The notes below the pieces were generated by a model. That model saw only the letters and a list, made by a program, of their open reading frames with translations. It was not told where the DNA came from and searched no databases. This document shows positions 23,236-31,870 of a stretch of DNA of 64,000 nt, piece after piece. The number at the start of each line of letters is the position of its first letter. The stretch's first letter is position 1. The stretch is from Tumebacillus avium. GTDB lineage: Bacteria; Bacillota; Bacilli; Tumebacillales; Tumebacillaceae. Where the stretch lies: NCBI RefSeq assembly GCF_002162355.1, contig NZ_CP021434.1, forward strand, positions 2,910,001 through 2,974,000, read 5' to 3'. Made by a program: the position numbers and the translations under genes.

Positions 23236-24180
23236 ATGCATCTGTCAGCAAAGTCGGAGAAATTGATTCGGTATGGGATGATTCTGACCTTCCTGGTATT
23301 TTTAATTAAGATTATTGGCGGCTATATGACGGGGTCGCTGGCCTTGATTTCGGATGGATGGCATCTGGCCGGGGATCTGGTGACGCTGGCGCTGTCGTGG
23401 TGGGGGCTGAAGCAGTCGGTGAAACCGGCGACCCGCAAGCAGTCGTTTGGGATGTACCGGGCGGAGATCGTGACGGCGTTTATGGCCAATCTGCTGCTGG
23501 TCGGCGTTGGGGTGTACATCGTGATTGAAGCGGTGCAGGCGTTTTTCCATCCGGTCGCGGTGGAAGGCGGCTGGGTATTTGGACTGACAGCTGTGGGCCT
23601 GGTGATTTATACGGCGCTGACGTGGCTGCTCGGTCAGGAGAAGGACAACATGAACGCGAAGTCGGCCTGGCTGCATTTTATGGGCGACGCGCTGGCATCG
23701 GTGGCGATTTTGATCGGCGCAGCGTTGATCTATTTTACCGGCTGGTATTGGGTCGACGCGGTGCTCGGCGGGCTGGTTGGCGTGGTGATCATCGCAGGCG
23801 CTGCCAAGATGGCGTGGGAAGGAGCGCACATTTTGCTGGAGTTTGCTCCGGAACACATTGAGCCGGAAGAGGTGGAGCAACAGCTGCTGGCGATTGATGA
23901 TGTGACGGCGGTGACCGACTTGCACATTTGGAGTCTGACGCCGACGCAGCATTTTATGAGCGTGCATTTAGCAGTTGGCGTGGAGACGATCTCGGAAGGG
24001 GAAAAGGTGATTCGGGACGCGCAGAAGATGATGCTGGAGAAGTTTGGGGTGCATCATGTGACGGTGCAGTTGGAGACCGGGTCGTGCCGGACTTGTTTCC
24101 ACACGGTGGTGGAGATGAACGGGCATTGTGTGGCTTGTCCGGAGATGAAGGGTGAGGGCGGGTTGATCATGGTGCAGTAG
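23236..24180 (+). CDS. Cation diffusion facilitator (CzcD-like metal exporter)
   Basis: The protein has 314 residues and six membrane helices. The transport site is H43-xxx-D47 in SDGWHLAGDLV and H147-xxx-D151 in LHFMGDALAS, the HD-HD set usual for zinc/cobalt/cadmium exporters. The C-terminal cytoplasmic domain contains VTDLHIWSLTPTQHFMSVH. Unusual is an added Cys/His cluster at the end, CRTCFHTVVEMNGHCVAC, likely a metal-binding tail. It ejects divalent metal with proton antiport. ATG 23236 follows AAGGAGGT. Fur-like boxes and a palindrome sit upstream. Confidence 0.88.
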   Translation: MHLSAKSEKLIRYGMILTFLVFLIKIIGGYMTGSLALISDGWHLAGDLVTLALSWWGLKQSVKPATRKQSFGMYRAEIVTAFMANLLLVGVGVYIVIEAVQAFFHPVAVEGGWVFGLTAVGLVIYTALTWLLGQEKDNMNAKSAWLHFMGDALASVAILIGAALIYFTGWYWVDAVLGGLVGVVIIAGAAKMAWEGAHILLEFAPEHIEPEEVEQQLLAIDDVTAVTDLHIWSLTPTQHFMSVHLAVGVETISEGEKVIRDAQKMMLEKFGVHHVTVQLETGSCRTCFHTVVEMNGHCVACPEMKGEGGLIMVQ

Positions 24181-24314
24181 ATGGCAGAGGATGGGGCCGG
24201 GTGCTCCTCCCTGCGGGGGACACCCCCTGTGCTTCTGGTCGGAAAAAGTCGCGCATGGGGTGTCTCCTTTGGTCGGAAACGCAGTTGGTGCCGGGATGGC
24301 GCTGAGTGCGTTTT

Positions 24315-25283
24315 TTATTTTTCGTAGGTGAAGGTGGCGCCGTCGTGTTGGGTCATGCCGGGGACTTGGGACAAGTCTTTGGCGAGACGCATGGCGGCGT
24401 CATCTTTTTGTTTGGCTTCGACCATGATGTCGAGATCGCTGCCGCCGAGCTCGTGGACGAGGTCGAGGAAGGGCAGGAGATCGTTCAGGTCGATGTAGTC
24501 GGCATGGTGGAGGGGCTTGGCCTCGTCTTTGGGGGACGAGACGTGGATTTTCGGCGGGAGGCCGGTGTCGTCCCAGAGGCGGAAGATGCGGGGCACAAGG
24601 TCGCGCAGCTCATCGCTTCCGGGGTTGCAGCGGTGATGGTGGATGTCAAGCACCATCGGGACGTTTAATTGCTCACAGAGCTGCAGCGTCTCCGCTGCGG
24701 TGTAGGTTTTGTCGTCGTTTTCGAGGGTGATGCGGGCTTGGACTTGCGGCGGGACGAGGTGCCAGTTGTCGGCGAAACGGGCGAGGGACTCGCCTTTGTC
24801 TTTGTAGCTGCCCCCGACGTGCATGACCAGCTTGGCCCGCTCGTCGAGGCCCATCATGTTGAACATGTGGACATGGCGCTCGAGGTCGCGGACGGAGTTT
24901 TCGACCACCTCTTGGGACTTGGAGTTGATCAAGGTGAAATGGTCAGGGTGGAAGGAGACGCGCATCGATTTAGCTTTGATGAAATCGCCGACTTCGCTGA
25001 ACTCGGGGCCAAGCTTGCCCCAGAAATCCCAGTCGGCGGTCAGTTCATGCCCAAGTAACGGGACCAGCTTGGACGTGAAACGGTAGATGTGCAGGCCGTG
25101 GGCATGGGCGTGGCGCAGCACGCGCAGGGAGTTCTGGATGTTGGAAGCGGCGATGCGGGTCAGCTTGCGCAGGCCAACTTCGCGGTCGATGATCTTTTGG
25201 AAATTGGTCACGGTCATCGTTTGCGACGGTGACGCATTTTTCAGGTGCTGGGACATAGCGACGAAACCTAAGCGGATTTTCAT
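24315..25283 (-). CDS. uvsE: UV damage endonuclease UvsE (UVDE)
   Basis: The protein has 322 residues and a TIM-barrel of the UVDE family. It starts MKIRLGFVAMS, a family hallmark, with later SFHPDHFTLINS, KLVMHVGGSYKDK, RITLENDDKTY, PMVLDIHHHRCNP and PKIHVSSPKDE providing the three-metal His/Glu/Asp ligands. UvsE nicks 5' to cyclobutane dimers and 6-4 photoproducts, an alternative to UvrABC common in spore formers. The 134-bp gap downstream is GC-rich and holds only an 8-bp inverted repeat (GACACCCC/GGGGTGTC). Confidence 0.92.
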   Translation of the reverse strand: MKIRLGFVAMSQHLKNASPSQTMTVTNFQKIIDREVGLRKLTRIAASNIQNSLRVLRHAHAHGLHIYRFTSKLVPLLGHELTADWDFWGKLGPEFSEVGDFIKAKSMRVSFHPDHFTLINSKSQEVVENSVRDLERHVHMFNMMGLDERAKLVMHVGGSYKDKGESLARFADNWHLVPPQVQARITLENDDKTYTAAETLQLCEQLNVPMVLDIHHHRCNPGSDELRDLVPRIFRLWDDTGLPPKIHVSSPKDEAKPLHHADYIDLNDLLPFLDLVHELGGSDLDIMVEAKQKDDAAMRLAKDLSQVPGMTQHDGATFTYEK

Positions 25284-25349
25284 AACGTTTCCCCCAATTT
25301 GGTTGTGAAAAAAGGAACATTCTGTGACAATGCTGTGTATACTGGTGAT

Positions 25350-25367
25350 GGGTGAATAATTTCACAA
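25350..25367. promoter_or_regulatory. Rex-like operator upstream of the NADH dehydrogenase gene
   Basis: Read on the minus strand the site is TTGTGAA-ATTA-TTCACCC, against the established Rex consensus TTGTGAA-N4-TTCACAA (two mismatches at one edge). A half site TTGTGAA is at 25303-25309. Rex senses NADH/NAD+ and represses ndh in Bacillus, so control of the downstream gene fits. Confidence 0.65.
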
Positions 25368-25442
25368 TGTTGGATAGCATGAGTTTTCTACTTCGATGCA
25401 ACAATAGATGATAGAGAGTCTAAACGGATAGGAGTGGTGTGT

Positions 25443-26630
25443 ATGGCGAACATCGTGATTCTGGGCGCCGGTTACGGCGGCATGGCAGCGGCGGTGGAAC
25501 TGGAGAAGAGCGGGCTGCCGTTTACGCTGGTCAACAAGCATGACTATCACTATTTTACCACGTTACTGCACGAGCCCGCAGGCGGGCGCAATGAATTTGA
25601 ACAATACTATGTAAATCTGCACGATGTGCTGCGCCGGGAGTCTTCCCTGGTGCAAAAGGGCATGGTCAAGGAACTGCGCCCAAAGGAAAACAAAGTGGTG
25701 ACGGAACAAGGCGAGCTCTCGTACGACTATCTGGTCGTGGCGCTTGGCAACGCGCCGGAGTTCTTTGGGATTCCGGGCATGAAGGAGCACGCGCTGCTCT
25801 TGCGCTCGCTGGAGACGGCGCAGCAGATTCATGATCATGTGGAGCGGGCGTTTGCTTCGTATCATCAAGATCAGGATGAAAGCAAACTGCGCATTCTCGT
25901 CGGCGGCGCAGGCTTGACCGGCGTGGAGCTGTGCGGCGAACTGGCCGAATGGCTGCCGGAGCTGGCCGGGCAGTACGGGGTCCCTTTTTCCAAGATCGAG
26001 CTGATCAACATCGAAGCGGCTCCGACGATCCTGCCGATGCTGTCTGACGAACTGCGCGAGGCGGCGGAAAGCGCCCTGCGCAAAAAAGGCGTCAAGCTGC
26101 TGACCGGCGTGGCGATCACCAAGGTGAACCGGGATCAGGTGGAACTGAAGACCGGCGAGGTGATCGACGCCAAGACGATCATCTGGACGGGCGGCGTCCG
26201 CGCCAACCCGCTGATCGCCGAAGCCGGGCTGCAGACCGATCCGCGCGGGCGCGCTATGGTCAATGAATACCTGCAGTCGGTCGACTTCTCGAACGTGTTT
26301 GTGATCGGGGACTCCGCTTCGTTTACAGGTGAAGACGGCCGTCCGCTTCCGCCGACCGGGCAGGCTGCCGCACAGATGGGCGACCATGCCGCGCAGAACT
26401 TGACCCACATTTTGCAGGGCCGCCCGCTGGAGCCGTTCCGGTTTGTGAACATGGGGACGCTCGCTTCGATCGGGCATGAGTTTGGCGTCGGCAGCGTAAA
26501 AGGCCTGAACGCGGTGGGCGTTCCGGCGTCGTTGATGAAGGAGGCGTCGAAAGTAAAATACCTCTGGAGCCTCGGCGGGCTGCGCATGGTGTCGCTGAAG
26601 CGCGGACAGTTGAAACGCAAAGGATCGTAG
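25443..26630 (+). CDS. Type II NADH dehydrogenase-like FAD oxidoreductase
   Basis: The protein has 395 residues. The FAD-binding Rossmann motif is GAGYGGMAAA near the start, the NADH-binding one is VGGAGLTGVELCGELAE near 157-173, and a late VFVIGDSAS closes the FAD site. The YFTTLLHEPAGG segment and a C-terminal amphipathic basic end (KRGQLKRKGS) match membrane-surface NDH-2 enzymes such as YumB/Ndh, which pass electrons from NADH to menaquinone without proton pumping. ATG 25443 has GGAGTGG upstream. The Rex-like site in its promoter region supports a respiratory role. Confidence 0.87.
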   Translation: MANIVILGAGYGGMAAAVELEKSGLPFTLVNKHDYHYFTTLLHEPAGGRNEFEQYYVNLHDVLRRESSLVQKGMVKELRPKENKVVTEQGELSYDYLVVALGNAPEFFGIPGMKEHALLLRSLETAQQIHDHVERAFASYHQDQDESKLRILVGGAGLTGVELCGELAEWLPELAGQYGVPFSKIELINIEAAPTILPMLSDELREAAESALRKKGVKLLTGVAITKVNRDQVELKTGEVIDAKTIIWTGGVRANPLIAEAGLQTDPRGRAMVNEYLQSVDFSNVFVIGDSASFTGEDGRPLPPTGQAAAQMGDHAAQNLTHILQGRPLEPFRFVNMGTLASIGHEFGVGSVKGLNAVGVPASLMKEASKVKYLWSLGGLRMVSLKRGQLKRKGS

Positions 26631-26637
26631 CTCGATG

Positions 26638-26672
26638 GAAAAGCTCTCTTCTATAGGAAGAGGGCTTTTTTT
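26638..26672 (+). terminator. Rho-independent terminator
   Basis: AAAGCTCTCTTC pairs with GGAAGAGGGCTTT across TATA; seven T follow. Confidence 0.9.
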
Positions 26673-26781
26673 CTGCTGTTCTTTAGTTTGCTCATCTGTC
26701 GCAATTTTTTACGCATGCTGTCGGACATTGTCCACTATACATTTGACAGAAGGCTGGGAAGTCAGTGAGGGGGAGCAGAAG

Positions 26782-28212
26782 ATGTCTGTGATTAAATTTG
26801 GCACCGACGGTTGGCGCGGTGTCATTGCGAAGGAGTTTACATTTGCCAATACTGCGATCGTGACACAGGCGGTCGCTTGCTATATCAAGGCGCACGGACT
26901 GGACGGCAAGCCGGTCGTCATCGGTTTTGACAACCGCTTCCTCGGCAATCTGTTTGCGGAGCGGGTGGCAGAAGTGCTGGCCGGAAACGGGATCTCCGTT
27001 TTGCTGTGCGACGCGCCTGCGCCGACGCCTGCGGTGGCGTCGATGATCGTCTCCCACGGCTTGGCCGGAGCGGTGATGGTGACGGCGAGCCACAACCCGC
27101 CGGAGTATAACGGCATCAAGTTCATTCCGGAGTATGCCGGACCTGCGACGCCGGAGATCACCGATGAGATCACCCGTTATGTGCGGGAGGTCGAATCGGG
27201 TCGAATCCACGTGCATGTAACACCTTATGCACGGGCGTCGCGGGCGGGTACGATTTTGGCCGTATCTCCACGTGAAAGTTACGGCAAGATGCTGAAAAAA
27301 GTGGTCGATGGCGAGCTGATTCGCAAGGCCGGCCTGAAAGTGGTGCTCGATCTCATGCACGGGGCGGGGATCGGGTATCTGGAGCCGATTTTGCAGGAGC
27401 TGGGCGTGGAAGTGCTGGCCTGTCTGCGCAATACGCCCGACCCGATGTTTGGCGGCAGCTTGCCGGAACCGTCGGCCGAGCGGTTGAAAGAGCTGGCCCG
27501 GCTGACCAAGGAGAAGGGCGCAGACCTTGGGCTGGCCTTGGACGGGGATGCGGACCGCTTTGGCATTTTGGACGGGAGCGGGGAGTATGTGACGCCCAAT
27601 GAAGTGCTGGCGCTGTTGACCCATGCGCTTTTGCAGCGCAAGGGCGGGATGAAAAAGGTGGCGCGGACGGTGGCGACGACACATTTGATCGACCGGATCG
27701 CGGCGGCCCACGGGGTGCCGGTGGCGGAGACGCCGGTCGGATTTAAATATATCGGGCAGGAGATTTTGAGCGGCGCGGGCATCGGCGGCGAAGAGAGCGG
27801 CGGGCTGTCGGTGGCGGAGCATTTTCCGGAGAAGGACGGACTGCTGGTCGCCTTGCTGATGCTGGAGCTGGTGGCAGGCTCTGGGCGGTCGCCTAAGGCG
27901 CTGCTGGCCGAACTGGGTGCCGTGTATGGGTCGGTGGTCAATGAGCGCGTAGACGTCCACCTGACGCCGGAGCAGAAGGATCTGGTGTTGCAGGTGATGC
28001 AGGACTGGAGCGATACGCGGCTCGGGCTGTGGGATGTGACCGGCAAGACGGCGATCGACGGGGTGAAGCTGACGTTCGCCTCGGGAGCGTGGCTTTTGGT
28101 GCGCCCGTCGGGGACGGAGCCTTTGGTGCGGATTTATTTGGAGGCGCAGGATGCAAAGGAACTCGAAGGGCTGAAAAGGGCGTTGCTGGAGGCGCTGGGG
28201 CTGTCCTTGTAA
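26782..28212 (+). CDS. Phosphoglucomutase/phosphomannomutase family protein
   Basis: The protein has 476 residues. Family motifs are FGTDGWRG (6-13), the phosphoserine loop TASHNPPEYNG (Ser103), the metal loop LDGDADRFG (about 253-261), the substrate loop GGEESGG and the phosphate-binding RPSGTEPLVRIYLEA near the end. It interconverts hexose 1- and 6-phosphates; glucose or mannose preference cannot be read reliably. ATG 26782 follows GAGGGGGAG. The upstream 100 bp contain GGACATTGTCC, a small palindrome near a weak TATACA -10. holA follows after 74 bp. Confidence 0.9.
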   Translation: MSVIKFGTDGWRGVIAKEFTFANTAIVTQAVACYIKAHGLDGKPVVIGFDNRFLGNLFAERVAEVLAGNGISVLLCDAPAPTPAVASMIVSHGLAGAVMVTASHNPPEYNGIKFIPEYAGPATPEITDEITRYVREVESGRIHVHVTPYARASRAGTILAVSPRESYGKMLKKVVDGELIRKAGLKVVLDLMHGAGIGYLEPILQELGVEVLACLRNTPDPMFGGSLPEPSAERLKELARLTKEKGADLGLALDGDADRFGILDGSGEYVTPNEVLALLTHALLQRKGGMKKVARTVATTHLIDRIAAAHGVPVAETPVGFKYIGQEILSGAGIGGEESGGLSVAEHFPEKDGLLVALLMLELVAGSGRSPKALLAELGAVYGSVVNERVDVHLTPEQKDLVLQVMQDWSDTRLGLWDVTGKTAIDGVKLTFASGAWLLVRPSGTEPLVRIYLEAQDAKELEGLKRALLEALGLSL

Positions 28213-28286
28213 GGAGAGGGCTGGTTTGACGGGGGTGGCTCCATCTCTTACAATTCTTCTATTGGAGTTGTGATAGGAGGAGAGAG

Positions 28287-29321
28287 ATGGGCGCGCTCAG
28301 TTTTCGCGATGTGATGGGGGAACTCAAGAAGGGTGTCCTGCGCGGGGTGTATCTGCTGTACGGCACCGAGGCGCTTTTGATCGATGATCTGGTGCAGAGG
28401 ATCCAGCAGCAGGCCTTGCCGGGCGGGGTCGATGACTTTAACTATACGCGGATTCATTATGATGAAACGCCGATCCAGATGGCGGTGCAGGAAGCGGAGA
28501 CGATTCCGTTTATGTCGGAGCAAAAAGTGGTACATGTGCAGAACTGCCTGGCTTTTACGGCCGGCAAGTCGCCGCGCGTCGATCACGACCCGGACGCGCT
28601 GCAGCGCTATATTGAGAATCCGGCTCCGTACACGACGCTGATTCTGACCGTGAATGCGGAAAAGCTCGACGAGCGGAAAAAGCTGACCAAGGCGGCGCAG
28701 AAAAGCGCTTGTGTGGTGCAGTTCACGGCCTTGAAGGAGAATGAGTGCCGGGACTGGATCGCAGCCGAGGTGCGCCGCCAGGGCGTCGGGATCACGCCGG
28801 ACGGGATCGCGCGGCTGATCTTATCGGTCGGAACGAACCTGCGGCTGCTGCGCAGCGAGATCGAGAAGCTCGCCTTGTATGCGGGCGAAGGCGGCACGAT
28901 CGACGAAGCATCGGTCGATGCGCTGGCGACACGGACGATGGAGCAGAATATTTTTGTGTTCATCGACGAAGTGGTGCGCGTGCGGATCGACAAGGCGATG
29001 CGGATGATGTACGACTTGCTGAAGAATAAGGAAGAGCCGATCAAACTGCTCTTCATGATCACGCGCCAGGTGCGGATCATGCATCAGGTCAAGGTGCAGA
29101 GCGGGCGCGGCTATTCGCTGCAGCAGATCGCGCAGCAGGTCGGGGCCCATCCGTATGCGACAAAAGTGGCGAAGGAGCAGGGCAACCGCTTTTCGGCGAA
29201 GGTGTTGGAACGCTTGCTGCAGGATTTGGCGGAGATCGACTATAAGATCAAGACGGGGCAGTTGAATGACCGGACGGCCTTGGAGATGTTTTTACTGTCT
29301 TTGCCGCAAAAGGTGAGTTAA
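28287..29321 (+). CDS. holA: DNA polymerase III delta subunit
   Basis: The protein has 344 residues, standard for HolA. It shows YLLYGTEALLIDDLVQRI near the start, ALQRYIENPAPYTTLILTV, KKLTKAAQKSACVVQF, and the C-terminal collar helices VRIMHQVKVQSGRGYSLQQI and AEIDYKIKTGQLNDRTALE. Delta opens the beta clamp in the clamp loader. AGGAGGAGAG sits before ATG 28287. In Bacillales holA precedes rpsT and gpr as it does here, supporting orthology. Confidence 0.93.
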   Translation: MGALSFRDVMGELKKGVLRGVYLLYGTEALLIDDLVQRIQQQALPGGVDDFNYTRIHYDETPIQMAVQEAETIPFMSEQKVVHVQNCLAFTAGKSPRVDHDPDALQRYIENPAPYTTLILTVNAEKLDERKKLTKAAQKSACVVQFTALKENECRDWIAAEVRRQGVGITPDGIARLILSVGTNLRLLRSEIEKLALYAGEGGTIDEASVDALATRTMEQNIFVFIDEVVRVRIDKAMRMMYDLLKNKEEPIKLLFMITRQVRIMHQVKVQSGRGYSLQQIAQQVGAHPYATKVAKEQGNRFSAKVLERLLQDLAEIDYKIKTGQLNDRTALEMFLLSLPQKVS

Positions 29322-29362
29322 AGGGAAAAAATCGGGGACACTACGGGTGGAGGTGACGGTGG

Positions 29363-29650
29363 ATGGCACGTCGCAAACGCAGACGGCTTCTCGTTCCGGA
29401 AGCCCGCAGTGCGCTCGATCAGTTGAAGGCGGATGTGATGAACACGATCACGCCGGAGCAGGCCAAGTTTGAATCGGCGCAGCGTCAGCAGATCCCGTTG
29501 CAGCGTGATGGCGATAACGGGGAACTCACCGCGCGCGAAGCCGGCAAGGTCGGCGGACCGATCGGCGGGCAGATGGTGAAGAAGCTGATCGCCAGGGCAC
29601 AAATGCAAATGATGAACGAACAGCAAGAGCGTGATCGTTCGAACCAATAA
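29363..29650 (+). CDS. Alpha/beta-type small acid-soluble spore protein
   Basis: The protein has 95 residues. The DNA-binding second half GELTAREAGKVGGPIGGQMVKKLIARAQ is the SASP signature (split: ELTAREAGKVGG then IGGQMVKKLI). The N-terminus is unusually long and basic (MARRKRRR). A KFESAQ segment (residues about 35-40) is the likely cleavage region for the Gpr protease encoded 0.5 kb away. SASPs coat spore DNA and protect it from UV. A possible sigma-G promoter is TGAGTTA (29314-29320), 16 bp, GACACTA (29337-29343). Confidence 0.88.
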   Translation: MARRKRRRLLVPEARSALDQLKADVMNTITPEQAKFESAQRQQIPLQRDGDNGELTAREAGKVGGPIGGQMVKKLIARAQMQMMNEQQERDRSNQ

Positions 29651-29693
29651 AAAAACGACCCTTCCTCATGAAAGGGTCGTTTTCCCGTTACAG
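29651..29693. terminator. Bidirectional terminator
   Basis: AAAACGACCCTT pairs with AAGGGTCGTTTT between the SASP gene and converging rpsT. Confidence 0.88.
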
Positions 29694-29749
29694 TAAAAGC
29701 CTCACTGCTTTGGCGCCAAAGCGATAAAGCCATCACTATCATTACGCCA

Positions 29750-30016
29750 TTACGCGATGTTCGACTTGTTGAACTTCTTGGTCAGGCGGGATTTCTTGCG
29801 AGCTGCAGTGTTCTTGTGAACCAGGCCTTTGGTTACAGCCTTGTCCAGGGAACGCATTGCTTGCTTCAAGAACTCAGCAGAGTTCGCATCGTTGGAAGCC
29901 AGAGCTGCTTCGAACTTCTTGATGGAAGTGCGGAGAGCAGATTTAGCAGCAGCGTTGCGCAGCGTGCGGATGTTAGTGGTCTTTACGCGCTTTACAGCGG
30001 ACTTAATGTTCGGCAT
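29750..30016 (-). CDS. rpsT: 30S ribosomal protein S20
   Basis: The protein has 88 residues, basic and all-helical: [21 protein letters not shown] at the start and [16 protein letters not shown] near the end are S20 hallmarks. It binds 16S rRNA early in 30S assembly. GGAGGTG precedes the start on the minus strand. It lies opposite in direction to holA and gpr, as in Bacillus. Confidence 0.97.
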   Translation of the reverse strand: MPNIKSAVKRVKTTNIRTLRNAAAKSALRTSIKKFEAALASNDANSAEFLKQAMRSLDKAVTKGLVHKNTAARKKSRLTKKFNKSNIA

Positions 30017-30066
30017 CTATTTTCACCTCCATATCGAGTGCAATATCCACAAAAAGGACAAGTGAT

Positions 30067-30095
30067 ATTTTATCATGGGCATCGCTATAATGCAA
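30067..30095 (-). promoter_or_regulatory. Promoter of rpsT
   Basis: On the minus strand TTGCAT (30090-30095), 17 bp, TAAAAT (30067-30072), leaving a leader of about 45 bases. Confidence 0.65.
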
Positions 30096-30190
30096 CCTTT
30101 CTGCCGATATGCATATTTTTGCAGGAGATTTGTAACTCTACTGGATAAGTCTGTTGCATCGAATCTACGTTGATAAATGAGGTGGAAGCT

Positions 30191-31249
30191 GTGGGAAGAG
30201 AGTATCGTTTTCCGAACAAAAAGCACAAGCAGCGCTACGATCTGCATGCAGGGCAAACGGAGATTGACTGGAATTCGTACAGTGTGAATACAGACCTGGC
30301 GCTGGAAGCGCATCAGATTTTTTCGCCGCAGCATGGCGGCTCGATTCCGGGCGTGAAGACGTCGACAGAAGAGCTGGACGGGGTCACGATCACCCGGCTG
30401 TCGATCGAGGATGAGGTCGGGTCGAAGATCATGGGCAAGATGGTGGGGAATTATTTGACGTTTGAAGTGCCGGGGCTGCGCTATAAAGACCCGGATCTGC
30501 AAAAGCGGGTCGCGGAACAATTTGCTGAGGAACTGAAAAAATTTGTTGCGCTGCCAGAAGACGCGACCGTGCTGGTGATCGGGCTTGGCAATCGCAAAGT
30601 GACGCCCGACTCGCTGGGGCCGCTGGTGTGTGATAATTTATTTGTCACGCGCCATCTGTTTGACCACATGCCGGAGCTGGTCGAACAGGGCGGCTATCGT
30701 CCTGTCGCGGCGGTGGCGCCGGGCGTCTTGGGCATCACCGGGATTGAGACCAGTGAGATCGTACACGGGATCGTGAAGAAGATCAAGCCGGATCTGGTGA
30801 TCGCGGTCGACGCGCTGGCCGCCCGTTCGCTGGAGCGGGTGAATACGACGATTCAAGTCGCCGACGTGGGCATTTCGCCGGGGGCCGGGGTTGGGAACAA
30901 GCGCAAAGGCCTCAATAAGAAGTCGCTGGGCGTGCCGGTCGTCGCGGTCGGGGTGCCGACGGTGGTCGATGCGGTGACGATCACTTCGGACGCGATGGAC
31001 CTGCTGGTGCAGCGTCTGGAACAGGATGTGCCGGGCAATGGCATGACGAAATTGATCGGCGGCTTCGATGAAGGGGAGAAGAAGCAGCTGATCTTTGAAC
31101 TCCTGCAGCCGCTTGGGCAGAACCTGATGGTCACCCCGAAGGAAGTGGACACGTTTGTCGAGGACATCGCAAACGTCTTGGCCAACGGGTTAAACGTGGC
31201 GCTGCATGATGCGATCACGATGGAGGATGCCAGTCTCTTCACGCATTAG
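30191..31249 (+). CDS. gpr: Germination protease GPR
   Basis: The protein has 352 residues, about the family length. Motifs include RYDLHAGQTEIDW near the N-terminus, TSTEELDGVTITRL, VIGLGNRKVTPDSLGPLV, APGVLGITGIETSEI and VDALAARSLERVNTTIQ. GPR is made as a zymogen in the forespore, self-processes, and degrades SASPs at germination. GTG 30191 is preferred to ATG 30170 because GAGGTGG lies just upstream and the product then starts MGREYRFP. It is a neighbour of the SASP gene, its substrate. Confidence 0.95.
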   Translation: MGREYRFPNKKHKQRYDLHAGQTEIDWNSYSVNTDLALEAHQIFSPQHGGSIPGVKTSTEELDGVTITRLSIEDEVGSKIMGKMVGNYLTFEVPGLRYKDPDLQKRVAEQFAEELKKFVALPEDATVLVIGLGNRKVTPDSLGPLVCDNLFVTRHLFDHMPELVEQGGYRPVAAVAPGVLGITGIETSEIVHGIVKKIKPDLVIAVDALAARSLERVNTTIQVADVGISPGAGVGNKRKGLNKKSLGVPVVAVGVPTVVDAVTITSDAMDLLVQRLEQDVPGNGMTKLIGGFDEGEKKQLIFELLQPLGQNLMVTPKEVDTFVEDIANVLANGLNVALHDAITMEDASLFTH

Positions 31250-31261
31250 AATATTTTTGTA

Positions 31262-31300
31262 ACCTCCTGCCGGTGTTGTGCGTCAGATGAGGCAGGAGGT
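31262..31300 (+). promoter_or_regulatory. Perfect hairpin burying a ribosome binding site
   Basis: ACCTCCTGCC (31262-31271) and GGCAGGAGGT (31291-31300) form a perfect 10-bp stem with a 19-base loop. The right arm is the AGGAGGT of the lipoprotein gene starting at 31310. No T run follows, so it is not a typical terminator. Confidence 0.7.
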
Positions 31301-31309
31301 GTGAAGGCA

Positions 31310-31762
31310 ATGAAAAAGATGGTTGTGGCGCTGGCGTTTGCCGTGGTGCTGAGCGGATGCTTCGATGAAGAATTGGGGCTGACCGAACCGCAGGCTGCTG
31401 TGACCGACAGTGATGGATGGACGGAGAGCCCTGTCTTTACGGCAGGGAATTATAGAATGCGTGGCATCGAAGGCAAGGTCGCCTTCATCGATGCGACGAT
31501 GACGTCGAATGGACAGAAGCTGATGTGGCATTTCTGGGGCGACCCCCAGGTGCTGCAGGGGTCGTTTCGCGTCGTCGCGGTGAGCAAGGAGGCGGGCGAG
31601 CAGGTCGAAGTCTACCAGGGGCCGCTTGGCGGGGAACTGAACGGGGCGACGGCTCATGCTCCGTCCTTGGTGAAATTGCCGGCGCGTGGGATCTGGAGGC
31701 TCGACGTGTATGTCGGGGAGAATGCCGATACGCATTATGGAAGCATTGTGATTCATGCATAG
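31310..31762 (+). CDS. Small lipoprotein, DUF4871-like
   Basis: The protein has 150 residues. A lipoprotein signal peptide MKKMVVALAFAVVLSGC ends in the lipobox LSGC, so mature Cys17 should be lipidated and the protein held on the outer face of a membrane. The mature part is a beta-rich domain with MRGIEGKVAFIDATM, LMWHFWGDP and a C-terminal GIWRLDVYVGENADTHYGSI. It resembles the DUF4871 family, of unknown function. Position between gpr and spoIIP suggests a sporulation or germination role. Its ribosome binding site is buried in a hairpin. Confidence 0.75.
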   Translation: MKKMVVALAFAVVLSGCFDEELGLTEPQAAVTDSDGWTESPVFTAGNYRMRGIEGKVAFIDATMTSNGQKLMWHFWGDPQVLQGSFRVVAVSKEAGEQVEVYQGPLGGELNGATAHAPSLVKLPARGIWRLDVYVGENADTHYGSIVIHA

Positions 31763-31769
31763 GCAGGGA

Positions 31770-31800
31770 CAAGGTGAGGGCAAATGCCCTCACCTTTTTA
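31770..31800 (+). terminator. Rho-independent terminator
   Basis: AAGGTGAGGGCA pairs with TGCCCTCACCTT; T run follows. Confidence 0.9.
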
Positions 31801-31807
31801 TTTGCTG

Positions 31808-31836
31808 TCATATCTAGCAATCAAAGTTCATAGAGT
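31808..31836 (+). promoter_or_regulatory. Candidate sigma-E promoter of spoIIP
   Basis: TCATATC (31808-31814), 14 bp, CATAGAGT (31829-31836), close to the established sigma-E elements (kmATATT, CATACAnT). spoIIP is a known sigma-E target in Bacillus subtilis. Confidence 0.55.
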
Positions 31837-31870
31837 AGGGATATGAACAAGCCAGAGGAGGTCGGACGGT

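Noticed and set aside
24181..24314. GC-rich gap with GACACCCC/GGGGTGTC
   Set aside because: Too short and without T run or conservation evidence to call a repeat element or terminator.
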